A stretch of 64,000 nt of DNA, taken from NCBI GenBank assembly GCA_016713035.1, contig JADJPW010000009.1:186001-250000 (forward strand), in the 5' to 3' direction. The translations under genes and the position numbers were made by a program. Positions 61,901 to 64,000 of the stretch are shown here, piece by piece. The stretch's first letter is position 1, and every line of letters begins with the position of its first letter. This DNA comes from Verrucomicrobiaceae bacterium (GTDB lineage: Bacteria > Verrucomicrobiota > Verrucomicrobiia > Verrucomicrobiales > Verrucomicrobiaceae). The notes beneath the pieces are model-generated. The model saw only the letters and a program-made list of their open reading frames with translations. It did not search any database and was not told where the DNA came from.

Positions 61901-62217
61901 CCACCGGCGCGGGGCATCGTGGTGGCGTAGAGCACGGGCTTGCCAGGCACCATCCACTCCACATGCTGGGTGTAGGGCTGCAAAGTGACGATCGGACGGC
62001 GGCAGGCGGCGAGGCCCATCATGCCGACGCTGGCACCCATGATCTTGAGGAAGTCACGGCGGCCATTTTCGGCCTCTTCAGCCGTCAAAGTGTCGCCAGC
62101 GGGGAATTCGTGGCCCAGGTTTTTGAGGAAGGACTCGCGCTGATCCAGCTCGGCCGTGCTGCGCCAGTAGCGCTTGGCGTTTTGCGGCTCCTCGGGGTGT
62201 TTCCAAATGCGTTTCAT
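58957..62217 (-). CDS. actB: Alternative Complex III iron-sulfur subunit B (TAT-variant molybdopterin-oxidoreductase-like)
   Basis: 1086 aa. The N-terminus has a twin-arginine motif (GRRDFLKIMGASVGMMGLAACRRP, about residues 52-75). The central part is a degenerate molybdopterin-oxidoreductase-like domain. The C-terminal quarter binds iron-sulfur clusters: CIGCTACIVACQSEN, MACQQCEAAPCETVCPVNA, CIGTRYCANNCPYTARRF and CTYCVQRLE with CQQSCPAEAI. In known complexes the molybdopterin site is empty and the protein relays electrons. Tat export to the outer face of the membrane fits. Confidence 0.95.
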   Translation of the reverse strand: MKRIWKHPEEPQNAKRYWRSTAELDQRESFLKNLGHEFPAGDTLTAEEAENGRRDFLKIMGASVGMMGLAACRRPIVTLQPYTQHVEWMVPGKPVLYATTMPRAGGATPIVATVHEGRPTHLAGNPLHPLGSGLDSFAQASVLDLYDPERSQKPSAHGKELSWAKVNDLLAAAAADAKKASGAGLAVVVGDSSSPTTHRLLGEVKTAFPQVKFYQYEALGGDGQAQAHKEVLGAGVKPLVKFSKALRVLSLDCDFLALDPVAGEPISAFTKLRAFDKKEDTAKMNRLYVLENRYTLTGGMADHRKAIPAALIPAAAAFIASKLGDSSAAALGDSLPSAVKDWLTPAVNDLLDNKGKSLVLAGPRHGAEVHALVAAINNALGAFGATIELLHEAPKAETGTIADLVAAVNSGAVKTLVSLTPSSLYYDAPDAAALAKAVKEKGAKLIHSGLLTNSTALHADLHIPAAHYLEAWGDARAADGTYSIVQPMIAALYDGASDNEVLLALLGRKKLGPAAKPADGAAPAEDAGHVAVRDTFAQVAGSLDESKWNFTLRDGFLKGSAYARANASVNTAAVATLAGKAKPAAAPTDEAIEIVLTPSASVWDGRFTNNAWLQEAPDPVTKLTWENAAWVGSVTFRRLGLKEGQMIKISQNGATVEIPAIEAPGHATNSISIPLGYGQNDAIGVVGGGRGVNGYALRKQAGEFVLAGAKVEVLEDIAELAITQEQNTMEGRAVFREGTVETFNKDEHFVTSTGLDSHIPENISFYKGRVGKKDEKNPDGFDYDTQHQWGMSIDLSKCIGCTACIVACQSENNIPVVGKNQVRKGRLMQWIRMDRYFAVARTGINNVAQESTYAEDNPTPEQLENAEMVHQPMACQQCEAAPCETVCPVNATVHTTDGLNAMAYNRCIGTRYCANNCPYTARRFNWFDYNKRNPLIEQSKLGITANNLYFGPLGELKEDESLRLQRNPNVTVRMRGVIEKCTYCVQRLESAKILQKQVQRDSKNFRVPTDSVKTACQQSCPAEAIVFGDLADAKSSVSKAKASPRDYQVLKYIGTRPRTSYLGRLRNPNDKMPGAADVAAWSKNHF

Positions 62218-62244
62218 GAAATCAGAAAAGGGGCGGCGTGGGGT

Positions 62245-63051
62245 TTAGCGGTGGCAGGCGGTGCAGTTGTCCGGGGGCTGGATCTGCCAGTGTTTTTTGA
62301 GCTGGGTGCCCACTTCCTTCTGGGTCACTTCCTTGCCGAATTCGCCTTCGGCGAGCTTCACGAGCTGGTCGAGCGAGTCGGCCTTGGCACCGTGGCCGCC
62401 GATGACTTCGGCGATCTCTGCTGCGGGCACTTTTTTGTCCAACAGGCCTTTGTAGAACTCCTCACGCTTGAGGTCGGAGGGCTTGAAATTCAGGTTCGTG
62501 ATCTGCTCCAGCGGGCGGAGGTTCTTCTCTGGCTCACGGTGGCAATCAAGGCACCAGCCCATGGACTGCGACTGGTCGTGGCGGACGACTTCCATCTCAT
62601 TGATCTTGCCGTGGCAGGAAACGCAGGAGATGCCACGGTTCAAGTGGGCACTGTGATTGAAGTACACGTAGTCAGGTGCCTTGTGCACTTTGACCCAGGG
62701 GATGGATTTGCCCGTTTCGTTGGCTTTTTGCACCAGCTCTAGCTTCGGAGAGGTGGCGCGGATGCCGCCTTTGCCCTGGCCGTGGCAGTTGAAGCAAGTC
62801 TGGTTCGTCGGCACGTTCGAGTGCGACGACGCCTCGCCAAAACTATGGCAGATGCGGCAATCCATCGCGAGATCCCCCGCGTGGATTTTATGCGAAAATG
62901 GCACCGGCTGAGTCGGCTCGTAGCCCACTCGGGTGTATTTCGGGGTGAAATAATACGCGACGCCGATGCTCACGCCGAAGGCAATGAACACGACAGCGAT
63001 GGCGACCTTGAGAGGTAGCCAATTTGTCCAACGCGGAAAAAAGTTGCCCAT
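62245..63051 (-). CDS. actA: Alternative Complex III pentaheme cytochrome c subunit A
   Basis: 268 aa. N-terminal TM (LPLKVAIAVVFIAFGVSIGVAYYF) and five CXXCH motifs: CRICH, CFNCH, CVSCH, CLDCH and CTACH. First gene of the ACIII operon. The start is the ATG at 63049-63051 since upstream sequence has no family resemblance. A CRP-type palindrome lies 23-40 nt upstream. Confidence 0.94.
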   Translation of the reverse strand: MGNFFPRWTNWLPLKVAIAVVFIAFGVSIGVAYYFTPKYTRVGYEPTQPVPFSHKIHAGDLAMDCRICHSFGEASSHSNVPTNQTCFNCHGQGKGGIRATSPKLELVQKANETGKSIPWVKVHKAPDYVYFNHSAHLNRGISCVSCHGKINEMEVVRHDQSQSMGWCLDCHREPEKNLRPLEQITNLNFKPSDLKREEFYKGLLDKKVPAAEIAEVIGGHGAKADSLDQLVKLAEGEFGKEVTQKEVGTQLKKHWQIQPPDNCTACHR

Positions 63052-63073
63052 AAAATGGAAGTCGAGGAGAGGC

Positions 63074-63091
63074 TTGTGAAATTTTTCACAA
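63074..63091. promoter_or_regulatory. CRP/FNR-family operator-like palindrome upstream of actA
   Basis: TTGTGAAATTTTTCACAA: perfect TGTGA-N6-TCACA, extended to CTTGTGAAA/TTTCACAAG as a 20-bp palindrome (63073-63092). It begins 23 nt before the actA start codon, in the 220-bp divergent gap with the FAD oxidase gene. It could be an operator of a CRP/FNR-type regulator or a leader hairpin. Confidence 0.6.
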
Positions 63092-63265
63092 GAGGCGCGA
63101 AGATTAGGGAGGCGGTCAGGCCTTTGCAACCGTGGAAATGGAAATTTTTGAAATAATCGCACTCGCTTTTTCGAGTGCCGTCTTTCGCTGGGCGCTCAAT
63201 GGCCGACTTGTCTGGATTTGCGCCTGAAAACAGCGGATTCCGCCAAGACGAAATCCCTCTCAAAA

Positions 63266-64000
63266 ATGAGCATGTGTGCCATGCCAAGCTCCATCACCAT
63301 CCTCGGCGCAGGCGTCATCGGCCTCTGCACAGCGCTATATTGCGCCCGGCGCGGCATGCGGGTGACGATCATCGACCAAAAACCCCGCCAGCGGGATGGC
63401 TGCTCCTTTGGCAACGCAGGCATGATCGTGCCGAGTCACTTCATCCCGCTCGCCGCGCCTGGAATGGTCAAATTGGGCCTCAAATGGATGTGGAACCCCG
63501 AATCGCCCTTTTACATCCAACCGAGGCTGAATCTCGACCTGATCACCTGGGGCCTGCATTTTTGGAAAGCGGCCAAAAAAGACCGTGTGGAGGCCGCCGC
63601 GCCTGTTTTACGCGATTTGAGCCTACTCAGCCGCCAATGCTACGAGGAGCTGGATCTCGACTTTGGCCTCGTAAAACGCGGATTGCTCATGCTGTGCAAA
63701 AAACAGCAAACACTCGATGAAGAAGCCCACATGGCCGCTATGGCCAACCAACTCGGCATCCCCGCCGAAGTGCTGGATGCCAAAGCCACCGCCGCACTAG
63801 ATCCCGCCGTGACGATGGATGTCTGCGGCAGCGTGTTTTTCCCGAAGGACTGCCATTTATCGCCCGCACGCTTCATCGCCGCCGTGGAGACCGAATTGCT
63901 GAAACTCGGCGTCGAAATGCTCTGGGAGACGGAAGTGCGGGGCTTTGAAGTGGAAAATGGAGCTCTAAAAGCCGTCAAGACGTCAAAAGGCGTCGTCGAG
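63266..64000 (+). CDS. FAD-dependent oxidoreductase, D-amino-acid-dehydrogenase-like (3' partial)
   Basis: Runs off the window end (about 245 residues seen). FAD/NAD(P) motif ITILGAGVIGLCTALYCARRGMRVTIID (GXGXXG). DadA-like features: FGNAGMIVPSHFIPLAAPGM, then LNLDLITWGLHFWKAA and a LSRQCYEELDLDFGLVKRGLLMLC segment. Such enzymes oxidise D-amino acids or sarcosine-like amines, feeding quinone or oxygen. Alternative starts at 63272 and 63281 are in frame. Divergent from the ACIII operon. Confidence 0.82.
   Translation, partial: MSMCAMPSSITILGAGVIGLCTALYCARRGMRVTIIDQKPRQRDGCSFGNAGMIVPSHFIPLAAPGMVKLGLKWMWNPESPFYIQPRLNLDLITWGLHFWKAAKKDRVEAAAPVLRDLSLLSRQCYEELDLDFGLVKRGLLMLCKKQQTLDEEAHMAAMANQLGIPAEVLDAKATAALDPAVTMDVCGSVFFPKDCHLSPARFIAAVETELLKLGVEMLWETEVRGFEVENGALKAVKTSKGVVE

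Noticed and set aside
58963..62742. 1259-codon open frame antisense to actB/actA
   Set aside because: Lies opposite clear iron-sulfur and heme motifs; composition is typical of a shadow frame.

Overview
The window looks like a chromosome segment of a GC-rich member of the Verrucomicrobiota, probably close to Prosthecobacter or Verrucomicrobium. This is inferred from family content, not from a search. The supporting families are two orphan DUF1501 proteins, a planctomycete-type cytochrome c protein (DUF1587/1592/1588/1585), giant secreted propeller/cupredoxin proteins, a ThuA-like protein, and Alternative Complex III wired to an A-type oxidase. The ribonucleotide reductase small subunit also has chlamydial-type radical-site residues.

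Layout. 1-4.3 kb: ribonucleotide reductase nrdB (5' end cut off) and nrdA, then a 600-bp gap holding a perfect hairpin and a 21-bp tandem repeat. 4.9-20.5 kb: a ketopantoate-reductase-like enzyme, an M23 peptidase, secreted DUF1501/amidase/esterase/ceramidase-like/PSCyt proteins, a radical-SAM and chorismate-lyase-like pair, and a DUF4143 ATPase. 20.6-29.7 kb: a methyltransferase with a signal peptide, a REP-associated (RAYT-type) transposase, and two giant secreted proteins that each end in a blue-copper domain. 29.9-31.6 kb: PhoU-like protein and PiT phosphate transporter. 31.6-42.3 kb: acetyltransferase, ThuA-like protein, ahcY, a Fic gene bracketed by REP-like hairpins, ROK kinase, PQQ-propeller protein, response regulator and histidine kinase, and a second DUF1501 protein.

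42.3-63.05 kb is one nearly unbroken minus-strand respiratory locus: actABCDEF, a small membrane protein, a CcoN-like subunit, CcoO-like and monoheme cytochromes c, a cupredoxin lipoprotein, coxA, coxC, coxD, two tiny membrane proteins, coxB, a PIN toxin-like pair, heme A synthase and NDH-2. In outline, NDH-2 reduces the quinone, Alternative Complex III oxidises quinol, the cytochromes c and cupredoxin carry electrons, and CoxABCD reduces oxygen. The CcoN-like subunit lacks most of the metal-ligand histidines. The leader of actA carries a perfect TGTGA-N6-TCACA palindrome. A truncated D-amino-acid-dehydrogenase-like gene closes the window.

Two genes (near 11.75 kb and 52.73 kb) are each broken by what looks like one missing base in a homopolymer. 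They are annotated as whole genes with the break noted. No tRNA, rRNA or CRISPR array was seen.
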